Below, piece by piece: positions 37,603 to 48,196 of a stretch of 64,000 nt of DNA (the stretch's first letter is position 1; every line of letters begins with the position of its first letter). The stretch comes from Blastocystis hominis (lineage: Eukaryota; Sar; Bigyra; Opalinata; Blastocystidae): positions 951,066 to 1,015,065 of the forward strand of contig NW_013171827.1 of assembly GCF_000151665.1 (NCBI RefSeq), read 5' to 3'. The translations under genes and the position numbers were made by a program. The notes below the pieces were generated by a model that saw only the letters and a program-made list of their open reading frames with translations, made no database searches and was not told the DNA's origin.

Positions 37603-38333
37603 ATGAGGTAGGTGTTGAGTGAAGTCGAATTTTCTAACGTTGTGCTAGTAAGGTTAACAGCGAAACTCTGAGCAAGGCTCTTGATAACATTCTGGACTAC
37701 TCTGCCGGAAAGGAGATTGAGATGGACGGTGAGACTCTGAAGGGAAAGAAGAGAGGTTTCGTGGAGACCGTGGAGCTTCAGGTCACTCTGAAGCAGATTG
37801 ACCCTGCCAAGGACAAGCGTTTCGCTGGTTCCTTCCAGCTCCCGAACCCCACTCGTGCTAAGATCAACGTGTGCGTGTTCGTGAACGATAAGCACGAGCA
37901 GCTGTGCAAGAAGGAGAACATCCCCTGCATGAACGTGGATGAGATCACCGCCATCAACAAGAACAAGAAGGTGATCCGCAAGCTCTGCAAGAAGTACGAC
38001 GCCTTCCTCGCTTCGGATACTCTGATCAAGAAGCTTCCCAGACTGATAGGACCTGGTCTGAACAGAGCTGGAAAGTTCCCCTCTGTGATCACCAACAGCG
38101 AGGATCCCGCTGAGAAGGTGAAGGGCATCCTTCACACTGTGAAGTTCCAGATGAAGAAGGTGCTGTGCCTGTCCGTGCCTGTGGGCCATGTGGAGCTCAC
38201 CAAGGACCAGCTGAAGAGCAACATCGTGCTCTCCATCAACTTCCTGGTGTCTCTGCTGAAGAAGAAGTGGCAGAACATTAAGGTGGTGTACATCAAGTCC
38301 ACCATGGGACCTGTCCAGCAGATCTACTTCTAA
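37603..38333 (+). CDS. RPL10A: Ribosomal protein uL1 (L10a)
   Basis: The ATG at 37603 is followed after five bases by a 41-nt intron (37608-37648). The second exon completes a 217-residue protein: MSKVNSETLSKAL, FQLPNPTRAKINVCVF, KLPRLIGPGLNRAGKFPSVI, ending MGPVQQIYF. An intron directly after the start codon is common for ribosomal protein genes. Component of the cytosolic 60S stalk. Codon use is highly biased, as for eEF1A. Confidence 0.97.
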
Positions 38334-38392
38334 GGAATGGAGTTACCACCAGTTTCGACTGGGAGCTGTTACCTCAACCACCCTTTCGTATC

Positions 38393-38400
38393 TGTTTGTT
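38393..38400 (+). terminator. TGTTTGTT of the uL1 gene
   Basis: Only 17 nt upstream of the next gene's ATG at 38417. Confidence 0.75.
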
Positions 38401-38416
38401 TTATACTTTATCTAGC

Positions 38417-39189
38417 ATGAGTGAAAGCGCCTATCTTATTGACCCGATTTCAAAAGAGTATGATCTGGTAAGGGAACTAGAAGGAATTCACTTCCAGAGA
38501 GAACGGTTAGTTGATCTCGATCAATTGTATAGTATTCTCGGTGTCCATAATCCGGAAGTCGTAGGTACCAAAATGTCTATCAAATTTGAGGGTTTGGACA
38601 TGGCCGAAGCATTAACAAAACTTCAAAGAGACGGACCGAACAAAGTGACTCCTCCGATTAATCTGCCCTCTTGGATGTGCTGTCTTCTTCCATGTGTCAA
38701 AGCTATACGTTGGTACGTTGGCGGAGCGTTATCCTTAGCAAAAATGCAGGAATATGACAAAATGGTTCCCAAGACAGCACGTGTGATTCGGAGTGGCCGA
38801 GTTATGATAGTCGATGCAGCTGATTTGGTAGTTGGTGATATTGTGTTACTCTTTTTGCATTTCTATTGTAGATATGTTTAAAGCCAGATACTATTGTCCC
38901 TGCAGATTGCCGGTTGATCGAGTGTAAGAGTCATCTTCAAATAGACCGTTCCTATTTCTTTTCTGAATATCCCGTAATGGAATGCTACTGTTTGCTGTTC
39001 GTGTCGTTTGTGCCGTTCATCTGTAGAAGCCAGCCTTCGAGTGCAACCCATCTGTTCTATCAGTCTGACATTTGCTTCATGGCAAGTCGAGTGATTTCGG
39101 GAGAGGCGAAGGCTATCGTGATTCGCACAGGTGACCGCACTTTCTGGGGTTACACCTGCCAGTACAAACGGAGAGACTCGTTCATCTAA
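38417..39189 (+). pseudogene. Truncated Na+/K+-type P-ATPase (N-terminus and part of A domain only)
   Basis: Exons joined by short introns read a P2C-type N-terminal region (ALTKLQRDGPNKVTPPINLP) and then an actuator domain: YDKMVPKTARVIRSG, AADLVVGDI, KPDTIVPADCRLIE and ISGEAKAIVIRTGDRTFWG. The TM1-TM2 hairpin is missing, the TGES dephosphorylation loop is replaced by unrelated residues, and the gene ends about 12 residues after GDRTFWG. There is no DKTGT phosphorylation domain and no room for one before eEF1A. It cannot pump ions. It may be a pseudogene or an expressed fragment. Confidence 0.65.
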
Positions 39190-39222
39190 CCGTTTCTTCC
39201 TTTTTCTCAATAGATTTGTTTC

Positions 39223-39230
39223 AACAAACA
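39223..39230 (-). terminator. TGTTTGTT of the eEF1A gene
   Basis: Thirty-five nt beyond the encoded TAA. Confidence 0.75.
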
Positions 39231-39265
39231 CACAACCCAGTGTACAGAAATCCATTCGTTTCCCC

Positions 39266-40573
39266 TTACTTAGCACGGACAGTGGACTTAATAATACCCA
39301 CAGCGACAGTCTGTCTCATATCACGGACGGCGAAACGACCCAGAGGAGGATAATCCTGGAAGGACTCGACGCAGAGAGGCTTGGAAGGCACCAGCTCGGC
39401 CATCATGGACTTTCCGTTCTTGACGATATCGGGGTTCTCACGCAGGACCTTTCCGGTACGCTTATCCATCTCGGACATGATCTTCTCGAACTTGCAGGCA
39501 ATGTGAGCAGTGTGGCAATCCATCACAGGGCAGTAACCAGGACGAATACCCGAGGGGTGGTTCATCACAATGACCTGAGCGGTGAACGACTCCACTCTGC
39601 AAGGAGGATCGTTCTTGGCATCTCCGCACACGTTTCCACGGTGAATGTCCTTCACAGACACGTTCTTCACGTTGAAACCGACGTTGTCTCCGGGCAGAGC
39701 CTGAGGAATCGACTCGTGGTGCATTTCCACGGACTTGACTTCAGTGGTCACACCCACGGGAGCGAAGGTCACGGTCATACCGGGCTTCAGGATACCGGTC
39801 TCCACACGGCCCACAGGCACTGTACCAATACCTCCGATCTTGTACACATCCTGCAGAGGAAGACGCAGAGGCTTATCCACAGGGCGCTTAGGAGGATGAA
39901 TGTTGTCCAGAGCCTCAATCAGAGTGGGTCCCTTGTACCAGGGCATGTTCGCAGAGCGCTCCAACATGTTATCTCCGTTGAATCCAGAGATGGGAATGAA
40001 GGGAATACGCTCCTCCACCTTCTGGTAACCGACCTTGGTCAAGAAGCTGGTCATCTCAGCCTTGATCTCCTTGTAACGAGCCTCGGAGTAGTTCACGGAC
40101 TTGTCATCCATCTTGTTCACGCAGCAGATCATCTGCTTCACTCCCAGAGTGTTGGCAAGAAGAGCGTGCTCACGAGTCTGACCGTTCTTTCCGTAACCAG
40201 CCTCGAACTCTCCAGTTCCGGCAGCAATGATCAGAATGGCAACATCGGCCTGAGAGGTACCGGTGATCATGTTCTTGATGAAGTCACGGTGACCAGGGGC
40301 ATCGATGATGGTGAAGAAGTACTTCTCAGTCTGGAACTTCCACAGAGAAATATCGATGGTGATACCACGCTCACGCTCGGCCTTCATCTTGTCCAGCACC
40401 CAAGCGTACTTGAAGGATCCCTTACCAATCTCGTTGGCCTCCTTCTCAAAACGCTCAATGGTACGCTTATCAATACCACCGCAAGCATAGATCAAGTGAC
40501 CAGTGGTGGTGGACTTGCCAGAATCGACGTGTCCAATGACGACCAAGTTAATATGAGGCTTTTCCTTACCCAT
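39266..40573 (-). CDS. Translation elongation factor eEF1A
   Basis: A single exon of 435 codons with all GTPase motifs: GHVDSGKST (G1), RGITIDISL (G2), DAPGHRDF (G3), NKMD (G4) and ISGFNGDNM (G5 region), followed by domains II and III ending [10 protein letters not shown]. The start [12 protein letters not shown] is universal. It delivers aminoacyl-tRNA to the ribosome. It lacks introns, unlike nearly all neighbours, and has the strongest codon bias in the window, consistent with very high expression. Confidence 0.99.
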   Translation of the reverse strand: MGKEKPHINLVVIGHVDSGKSTTTGHLIYACGGIDKRTIERFEKEANEIGKGSFKYAWVLDKMKAERERGITIDISLWKFQTEKYFFTIIDAPGHRDFIKNMITGTSQADVAILIIAAGTGEFEAGYGKNGQTREHALLANTLGVKQMICCVNKMDDKSVNYSEARYKEIKAEMTSFLTKVGYQKVEERIPFIPISGFNGDNMLERSANMPWYKGPTLIEALDNIHPPKRPVDKPLRLPLQDVYKIGGIGTVPVGRVETGILKPGMTVTFAPVGVTTEVKSVEMHHESIPQALPGDNVGFNVKNVSVKDIHRGNVCGDAKNDPPCRVESFTAQVIVMNHPSGIRPGYCPVMDCHTAHIACKFEKIMSEMDKRTGKVLRENPDIVKNGKSMMAELVPSKPLCVESFQDYPPLGRFAVRDMRQTVAVGIIKSTVRAK

Positions 40574-41106
40574 GCTACAAAACAGGTTAGACTCCATCCC
40601 AAACGACCACACACATCAGACATTCACTCCACATACATTATTCAAATACTTCAAATTGAAATGAAGAAATTCTGAGTTAGAAACCATTCCTTCAATTTCG
40701 TGCAGTCGTCGAAATAAGCTTGTGACCAACAGAATTTCAACCCTTGACTTTATTTCGACCATTGCACTATTCTGTTTTGAATTGTCGCGTATAAGAAGAG
40801 ATTGCGCCTTCCTTGCATTCGGACGAATCTACATGCTGTGAAACAAGTGTTGCTCGAAGAAGAAGGAAATTGCAGACTTGTGCTCATGTCGCTGCATAAC
40901 GCAAAATAGAGTTAATAGTACAAATATACGAGTTTTTATTAAATCTAGAGCTAGTTTCCCATGTTTTTAAGCCAGTCGTTTCATTCTACCTCCAACCAAT
41001 TTGATTGGACCACGTGATACAAAGGTATTCTACTAATCGATACCCCTCTTATTGGAAGTGTTTTTCGTTATTCGAGCTAGTCTGAGGTTCCTTTGTGTAT
41101 TTTCCA
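40574..41106. other. Divergent promoter region of eEF1A, no gene seen
   Basis: About 530 nt between eEF1A and a plus-strand gene. A TTCTTCAATT-type AT-rich stretch is followed by a more GC-rich portion near 40780-40900 that has no convincing reading frame. Confidence 0.55.
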
Positions 41107-41980
41107 TGCTTGGCATCAAACGTACAACCGTAAATCAAGCTCAGTTGAATCTTATTCCAACCCATTCACTGGCTTCTCAAGTTGTTAATAGAGGTTCCGC
41201 GAAGCAACATCGAGAGCTATCACATTTTCTATCGGATACCGCTGTCAACCAAGTTTCTGCAACTGGTCAGGATATGAAATAGGTCGTTACTGTGTAGACA
41301 TCATCGTCTATTCTACGCTATTTGTTCTAAAAGCTCACAGTGGGCTTCCTTCAGCTGTTGACACGCCTATGCATATCAAAGTGTTGACCCAACCGAAACA
41401 AGAGGGAGAAACGACCAAGACAACCGATATTGAACTTCAAGAGTCACAGTTTCTGCACAAATACTTTTCGTAATACTATTGGAACCCTAACATCAAGGAC
41501 ATTCTCCCTCGCTCTTATCCAGACAAATCCAAGTAGGATTGAGTCCTCTACGATTGTTTATGTCGCCTATCTCTTGGAGGAAATTGAAAAGGTGTTAAGG
41601 ATGGCTGTTCCCTGCGCCCACTGTGACTCCTATATTGGGTACGGTCCGTGTTGTTCTTTGCAAAACAATATCCGGTGCTTGTTATTCGGCGTGTTTGACG
41701 CGTAGAGAGATTATTGTCGCACTGACTAGGCTCTCACTCTCTCTCGGCAATCATTACAAGATGAAGGACGAAGAGTTTTCGGCAGTATTGAAGTCTCTGG
41801 GACTGTCATGTCGAGAGGGATACTTTGAAGAGCTGCGACATGTCATTATCCAGAGAATCAACATTTCGTTCACTATCAACACCTTTGAGAACTTTGTGGC
41901 CACGCATAGCATTCTTATTCATCTCGGGCACTCCCCTTTTGCAGGACACTGCAGTGTTTGTAGACTTCAGAAGCGTATTT
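41107..41980 (+). CDS. Multi-exon helical protein, unassigned
   Basis: Joined exons read NQAQLNLIPTHSLASQVVN, IIVYSTLFVLKAHSGLPSAV, then IVYVAYLLEEIEKVLRMAVP, CAHCDSYIGYGPCCSLQNN and, after a 31-nt intron, EEFSAVLKSLGLSCREGYFE and NTFENFVATHSILIHLGHSP. It is helical with a Cys cluster and no family I recognise. Exons between 41400 and 41560 are uncertain. The end is supported by an exact TGTTTGTT: T41980, first base of a TTG codon, lies 4 nt upstream and becomes TAA. Confidence 0.45.
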
Positions 41981-41984
41981 TGTA

Positions 41985-41992
41985 TGTTTGTT
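41985..41992 (+). terminator. TGTTTGTT of the unassigned helical gene
   Basis: Sets the created stop after codons for LQKRI; the next genomic in-frame stop lies 40 nt further on. Confidence 0.7.
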
Positions 41993-42105
41993 CAGTTATA
42001 CCTCCATATCGCGTGACTGACCACCATTCATCATGAAGCAATACCAATGAATCAATACCCTAGCTACCCTCCCCTCTTCTCCATCCATCCATCCAACGCA
42101 TTTCC

Positions 42106-42113
42106 AACAAACA
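42106..42113 (-). terminator. TGTTTGTT of the GRP94 gene
   Basis: Eighty-five nt past the encoded TAA, with an (AATC)5 repeat in between. Confidence 0.7.
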
Positions 42114-42157
42114 ACTCACTCAACCCATCATTTAAATACAGCAAATAAGCCCAACTC

Positions 42158-42177
42158 AATCAATCAATCAATCAATC
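42158..42177. repeat. (AATC)5 microsatellite in the GRP94 3' UTR
   Basis: Five perfect tetramers between the stop codon and the polyadenylation motif. Confidence 0.9.
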
Positions 42178-42197
42178 CAGTGTACATTCTCCTCTCT

Positions 42198-45018
42198 TTA
42201 CAGCTCGTCATCCTCCTCGTCCTCCTTGCGATCCTTCTTCAGCATCTCGCGGAACTCGTCCTCATCCATCTGTTCTCCGTTCTTCAGATCCACCTTGATG
42301 CCGTTCTCGTTCTCGTCCTCGTCCTCCTCCGTCGCTTCTTCCTCCTCTTCCTCCTCGTTCGTTTCCTCGGGCACTTCAATCTCGGGCTCCAACTCCATGC
42401 TCTCCAGCTGCAGCGACTCCTTCATCAGGCTGTACAGACGCGTGGCGAACTCGTTGGGCTCCTCGATCATGAAGCCGGAGTTCATCAGCGCGCTGTCGTA
42501 CAGCAGATTGGCGAAGTCGCGCGCCACGTCGCTCTCCGGATCCTCGTCGGCCATCTTCTGCAGGCTGGAAATGATCGGGTGGCGCGGATTGATCTCCATG
42601 ATCTTGTGCGACTTCAAGTACTTCGCTCGCTCCGGGTTCTGCAGCGCCTGCGACTTCATGATGCGCTCCATCGTGGCGGAGTAGCCGTAGCGGCTCGTCG
42701 AGAGCACGGCGGGCGCGGACTCCAGCTTGCTGGAAATCTCCACCTTGTCCACCTTGTCGCCCAGCAGCTCCTTCAGCCACTTCGTGAAGCTCTCGTACTT
42801 CTCCTCGTAGGCCTTCTGCACCTTCTTTTGATGCTCCTTCTCGTCGCCCAGCTCGACGCCCTCCTTCGTGATGTCCTGCAGCGTCTTGCCGTTGAATTCC
42901 CGCAGGTTCTGCGCCACGTACTCATCGATCGCCTCCGTGAAGTACAGAACCTCCACACCGCGACGCTTGAACGTCTCCAGGAACATCGACTCGGCCAGCT
43001 TCTCCTCCGAGTCGCCGCTCACGAAGTAGATCTGCTTCTGCCAGTCCTTCATGCGCTTCACGTAGTTCTCCAGCGAGGTCCACTTGCCCTCCGAGGTCGA
43101 CGACTTGTAGCGCAGCAGACGCGCCAGCTTGTTGCGGTTCGCGCTGTCCTCGATCACTCCGATCTTCAGCGACTTGCCGAACTGCTCCCACAGCTCGATG
43201 TAGTTCGCGTTGTCTTCAGGCTGCGTGCTCTCCACTTCCTCCTCCTCCTTCTGCTCAGTCTGCTCAGTCTGCTCCACTTGCTCCTCCGTCTCGGTCTTCT
43301 CGGCTTCCTTCTCGGCCTTCTCGGCCTCCTTCTCCGCAGCCGTTTCCTCGGCCAGCTTCTTGATCATCTCGATGGCCTTGCGCACGATCTTCTTGCCCAT
43401 CACCTTCAGCACCTTGTCCTGCGACAGCTGCTCACGCGACACGTTCAGAGGCAGATCGTCCGAGTCCACGACACCCACCACAAAGGACAGATAGCGAGGA
43501 AGCAGATCGTCGAACGAATCCTGGATCAGCACCTTGCGCACGTACAGATGCAGGTTGTTCATCTTCTTGTGGTAGAAGTCCTCGTACAGATCGGCGGGCG
43601 CCTTCTTGGGCAGGTACAGAATGCACTTGAAGTCGATCTCTCCCTCCGCCTTGAAGTGGGTCCAGGTCAGAGGCTCCTGCTCGCTGTTGCGCACCAGCGT
43701 CTTGTAGAAGTTGGCGTACTCCTCGTCCGAAATCTCGCTCTTGTCGCGAGACCAGATCGCCTTCTGCTCGTTCATGAGCTCCCAGTCCCACACCGTCTTC
43801 TCCTCCGTGCGCGTCTTGGGCTTGTCGCTCTCCGCCTCTTCTTCCTCGACTTCCTCCGCGTTGCTTCCTTCCTCATCCTCCAGATCTTCGCCCTCGAACA
43901 CATCCTCCTCTTCCTCTTCCTCCACAGGCACCTCCACCGTCTCCGTGTGGCTCTTATACAGATAGATCGGGAACGTAATGAACTCCGAGTACTTCTTGAT
44001 CAGGCCTTCCAGCTTGTCCGCATCCAAATATTCCTTCGCATCGTCCTTCAGATACATCGTGATCTCCGTACCGCGACCCAGCGTGTTGCCCGCAGGATCT
44101 TCGCCCACCTTGAACGTCGCATCCGCGCTGGATTCCCAGATGTGCTGAACGGGATCCTCGTCGCTCTTGGATCGCACCACCACGCGATCCGACACCAAAT
44201 ACACAGAGTAGAAACCCACACCGAACTGACCGATCATGTTCAGATCGCCTCCAGCAGCCATCTTCTCTACGAACTGCGTCGTACCCGACTTGGCCACCGT
44301 TCCAAGATGCTCGATCAGCTCTTGCTTCGTCATACCAATACCACGATCCGTGATCGTCAGAGTACCAGCCTCCTCGTCGAACTTGATGCGAATATCCAAG
44401 TCGTCCACGGAGTCGTCTCCCAGAGCCTAGAGACATCGTTAGATAAATGTTCAACAATTTGCAAATTCATTCATTCATTCATTCATTCATTCGAACACAA
44501 CAGCATGATTCAGACCGCGTTTTCACGCAAAGTGCGTTCATACGAATAGAGGACCAGGAGGGTTCGCCAGCACAAAGCTGTTCCTGGAGATCTCTATCCT
44601 CACAGACACAAGCTCATCATAATCGTACAAAAAGAAGCACAATTCACAACGTTTGACATTGCATTGAACAACTACGTACCTCGTTATTCGTCAGAGAAAT
44701 GAAACGGATCTTGTCAAGCGCATCAGCAGAGTTCGAAATCACTTCACGCAAGAACACATCCTTATTCTGGTAAAGAGAGTTAATAATAATATCCATAAGA
44801 CGATTCACTTCCGTTTGGAATTCATAAGTTTCCATCGTAGGATTCTCCTCTACAGCCTCCTCCGAAGTCTCGATAGGGCTTTCCTCCATAATTTCATCAT
44901 CCTCCTGGGCAAACACCGTCATACCTATCAATTATCAACTCTTTCAGGATTTACTCGGTCCAGAGAGGAGCGCAACCACCATAAGCGTATAGAGCAAATA
45001 CTTCAGAATGCTTTTCAT
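42198..45018 (-). CDS. Endoplasmic reticulum HSP90 (GRP94/endoplasmin)
   Basis: Three exons. The first encodes a signal peptide ([20 protein letters not shown]). The second starts the ATPase domain ([36 protein letters not shown]). The third, after an unusually long 253-nt intron, has [33 protein letters not shown], the acidic GRP94 insert and middle and C-terminal domains. The C-terminus is EDDEL, an HDEL-type ER-retention signal. It folds secretory and surface proteins. A second Glu/Lys-rich insertion ([20 protein letters not shown]) sits in the middle domain and is not usual for GRP94. Confidence 0.97.
44427..44679 (-). other. Exceptional 253-nt intron of the GRP94 gene
   Basis: Begins GTACGT and ends CTCTAG, splicing NNE to [11 protein letters not shown] in frame. 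It is about eight times longer than other introns here and contains (ATTC)7 at 44465-44492. Confidence 0.8.
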
Positions 45019-45250
45019 CAGTTATTGCACAAAGAAAAAGTAATCTGGGGAAAATGCATATTCTAGAACAACTCATTTGCTTGGGGGTCACAGAATCTCC
45101 TGCCAACCACAGACTGGAGATTGCTACCCAGGGGCAGTTCCGATTAAATGTCTGATTTCTTGAATATACTGTGAAATATCGAAATATCTACTCAGCATCA
45201 CATCATCGATCCACCTAAAAACCGTCACATTATCTTTGTGTATCGAGGAC

Positions 45251-46710
45251 ATGGGACGTGATCAACAGTCTGTCTATGATTATTATGACTGCAAAAATAT
45301 AGTAAACGTTGTAAAAGAAGTGAATGCGAAAAAGGTTTATCTTGTCGGTGTATTTATGACAATAGATTGCTCTTCAGTTTCCCGATAGTATGTTATCGGA
45401 AGCAGATGTGATAAGTTCAGAATTGAAGGTTTGGACAATATTACCTTTGTAATGTACAGAGTCACCTAGATGAAGACTGCAATATTTATATTTTGGGAGA
45501 TACGACTGTTTGCCCTTGTTGTGTTGATGTGGTACTAACTATTTGTGCTTTTCTAGCATAGGTGGCTCTAGAACACGTAAATGCAGATATGGTTGTTCAT
45601 TTTGGTGACGCATGCATGTCTCTCGTTCAAGATATACCGGTTTACTACGCATTCGAGAACGAGCTTCTCGATGTTGATTACTGTACAGAAATTATTCGCG
45701 AACGATTTGGTGGAATAACTTCTCCAATCTATTTGGGATATGATTTGTCCTTTGCTCGTAGTATCGATGCTCTTGTTGATTCACTCCGTCCCTACTGCCC
45801 TACACTGATAAAGGGTGAGGTAATGCGAAGTCAAAATCTCTCGAACAGTGTTCGCTTTGACTCCCATTACATTAAAATGGGCTATCATTACTTTAAAATC
45901 GATGAAATTGATCCAAATGGAATGGTCTTGTTTATCGCTCGTGATGGAGCCATGATCAGCAATTACCATGAAAATGGAAATCTGTATTCAATGATGATCG
46001 ACTCGACTTATACGAAAGCAACTGTTCTTTGCGACTCCCAGCTCCAAAATGCCGTATTTCCATATTTAAGCATTTATTCTAGACCTTAAACAAGTTTTTA
46101 ATGCAACGTTATGTGAACATCGAGCGATTCGAGAATCTCCGCATGTTCGGAATTGTTATGGGCACGCTTTCTGTCTATCGATACAGAGAAATGCTAAACC
46201 GACTTTCCTTTCTCGCAGAGCAGCATGAGCAGGTTGCTTATCCCTTCATGGTTGGGAAACTCACACTTCCGAAGCTCGCAAACTTTCCTGGAATGGAAGG
46301 TTTCGTGCTGATTGGCTGTGAACGCAGTTGCTTTATCGATACGCATGTAATTGTAGTAGTAGTATTGGTTCCCCTGTAGGAATATCCGTTCCCCATCATT
46401 ATGCCTTATGAGTACGAGATTTCTATCGGCGAAAGAGCGTGGGAGTCGGTGTATATTCACGATTACACGTATGCTTGGAATGACTGTTGAACATAGAAAA
46501 CTGCTGGGCGATGTGAAAGAGGAAGAGCTTGTTGAGGCAGAAATCAACGAAAAGGATTATCAAATGATTGTGTTTGAGAGCCCAATGCTGGAGTTCATCA
46601 ATGAGCAGCATTATCATGGACTGGCTCAGACAGGAGATATGGAAACGCCTGCAAAACTGAAGAAAGGAATGTCGGGAATAGCGACATGCTATGAAAAGGA
46701 ATTGTTTTAG
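45251..46710 (+). CDS. DPH2: Diphthamide biosynthesis protein 2 (DPH2)
   Basis: About six exons; one intron is only 22 nt (45344-45365). Family landmarks in order are KKVYLIALQFPDSMLSEADV, GDTTVCPCCVDVVALEHVNA, DMVVHFGDACMSL, FGIVMGTLSVYRY, FMVGKLTLPKLANFPGMEGF and PIIMPYEYEISI. The VVGKL.PAKLANF-type block and the P.I.PYE ending favour DPH2 over DPH1. With DPH1 it forms the iron-sulphur enzyme that transfers the aminocarboxypropyl group of SAM to the eEF2 histidine. Predicted cleavage falls exactly after the encoded TAG. Confidence 0.9.
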
Positions 46711-46714
46711 CAAG

Positions 46715-46729
46715 TATTTGTTACAAACA
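46715..46729. terminator. Bidirectional 3' signal (TATTTGTTACAAACA)
   Basis: The plus strand reads TATTTGTT for DPH2. The minus strand reads TGTTTGTA for the coiled-coil gene. The two motifs share one base pair, so one near-palindrome serves two convergent genes. Confidence 0.6.
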
Positions 46730-46752
46730 CGCGATCTCTTTTGCTTACTACC

Positions 46753-48032
46753 TCAGTTTCGATCACTTTTCCCCTTCTTTGATTTCTTATATATCTTATC
46801 AGGTCGTTGGAACACTGGCTCTTCTTCCTCCTTCTCTGTTGTCATTATTTTCGACCACTCATCTTTGACCCAGTTCTACACATATTCAATGAACCAAACG
46901 ATCGTGAATATTATCTTTCCCAGAATCGAACGATTCTACAAAAATCACGATTACCAAATCATCTTCTACTATATTTCGAATCGCAGCCTGCGTACTGATG
47001 TACATTTCTCGAACTGGCTTTTCGTATCGGTCCTCAATCTGTGTGAGTATATATTGTTCTCTCTTCTTGAAGAAATTGACATAATCCTTTTTCATAGCAG
47101 TCAGTTCTTTCACATCGTAGTTCGCAATGAAATCTTCCTCTGTTTTCCGGATCATCTAGAAGATATCGATCCATTTCAGTACCATACATTCACTTCATCG
47201 ATCTGTTTTTGCTGCAACATTGCGTAATCCGAATAAAGCTGGTTAATTGTACCTTGCTATCAGTAATACTGACATTCTACACTTACTAACTGAACGATTT
47301 TCTGCTCATTATTCCTGTATTCAATTTCAAGACGAAAGTACTCATCCTGTTCGGTCTTAGAGAGGGCATGCTGCTTCAGTTTCTGGACACTATTCTACGT
47401 GTTATCTCGTCCTGTCTAAAGTACATCAATTTCCTCAATATTGTTCGAGATAGACAAAGGCAAATCAGGACTCATCTCTGTCTGATCACGAAAACGATCA
47501 AAATCCTGGTTTCTGGAAACACCATTAGACATTTCAGGAAAAAAAGAACGAGGGTTTTGCTGTTTCTAGAACTAAGTGAAAAGAGTGAGGATGACAGTGT
47601 ATTGATAAGAATTGAATAGGTCATTCGATTCCGGATACCAATCCATCTAGTAATAACACGGATATTCAAAACTCAACGGAATCTAACTTTTGTGTCGGTT
47701 TCTTTTTCTTTTTATCTTTACCGGTAGTTCTAGGAACAGCTATTGTAAAAATATCCGAGGAATCTTCAAGTCAGAGAGAGTTACACAACGAGACCATAAT
47801 ACTCCTCATTGACATCCTCATCCTCGTCTCCAATCTCAATAGATCGATTATCCTTGCTCAGACTGGAGTGAATTTCATTTGAGGAGTCGTTATGGAACTG
47901 ATTTCATTGTAATAGGTTATTTTGCAGGGAAATGTACACATTTCATATTCAAAACACTAATCTCTACGATCTTTTCCTATCTGGTATCCACCCTTAACAT
48001 AACATTAGTATTCACAACAACCTTCGTTCCAT
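46753..48032 (-). CDS. Coiled-coil protein, unassigned
   Basis: Exons with ~30-nt introns join in frame over much of the length: SLSKDNRSIEIGDEDEDVNE, SSDIFTIAVPRTTGKDKKKK, then NQDFDRFRDQTEMSPDLP, KTEQDEYFRLEIEYRNNEQK, QKQIDEVNMIRKTEEDFIAN and KKDYVNFFKKREQYILTQIE. The C-terminus (NWVKDEWSKIMTTEKEEEEP, then KSKKGKSDRN) is separated by an unresolved junction near 46870-46960. The start at 48032 is tentative. Long helices with heptads suggest a structural or tethering protein; no family recognised. Confidence 0.45.
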
Positions 48033-48196
48033 ACTTGCCTTCAAGTCTCAAAATGATATGCCTATTTATTAGTACGGAACTTTAGTAACTGAAGAAAGTT
48101 AGATAAGACCGAAATAGATAATAAGATAATGCACATTATATATAAAAGTTCCGTTTACCAATATACTTCAATTATTTTTATCTTTTTGTTTCAGTC

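Noticed and set aside
39131-40675. 514-codon plus frame opposite eEF1A
   Set aside because: Antisense shadow; no domain and no fitting 3' signal.
42180-44549. 789-codon frame opposite GRP94
   Set aside because: Leu/Arg-rich antisense shadow of a highly codon-biased gene.
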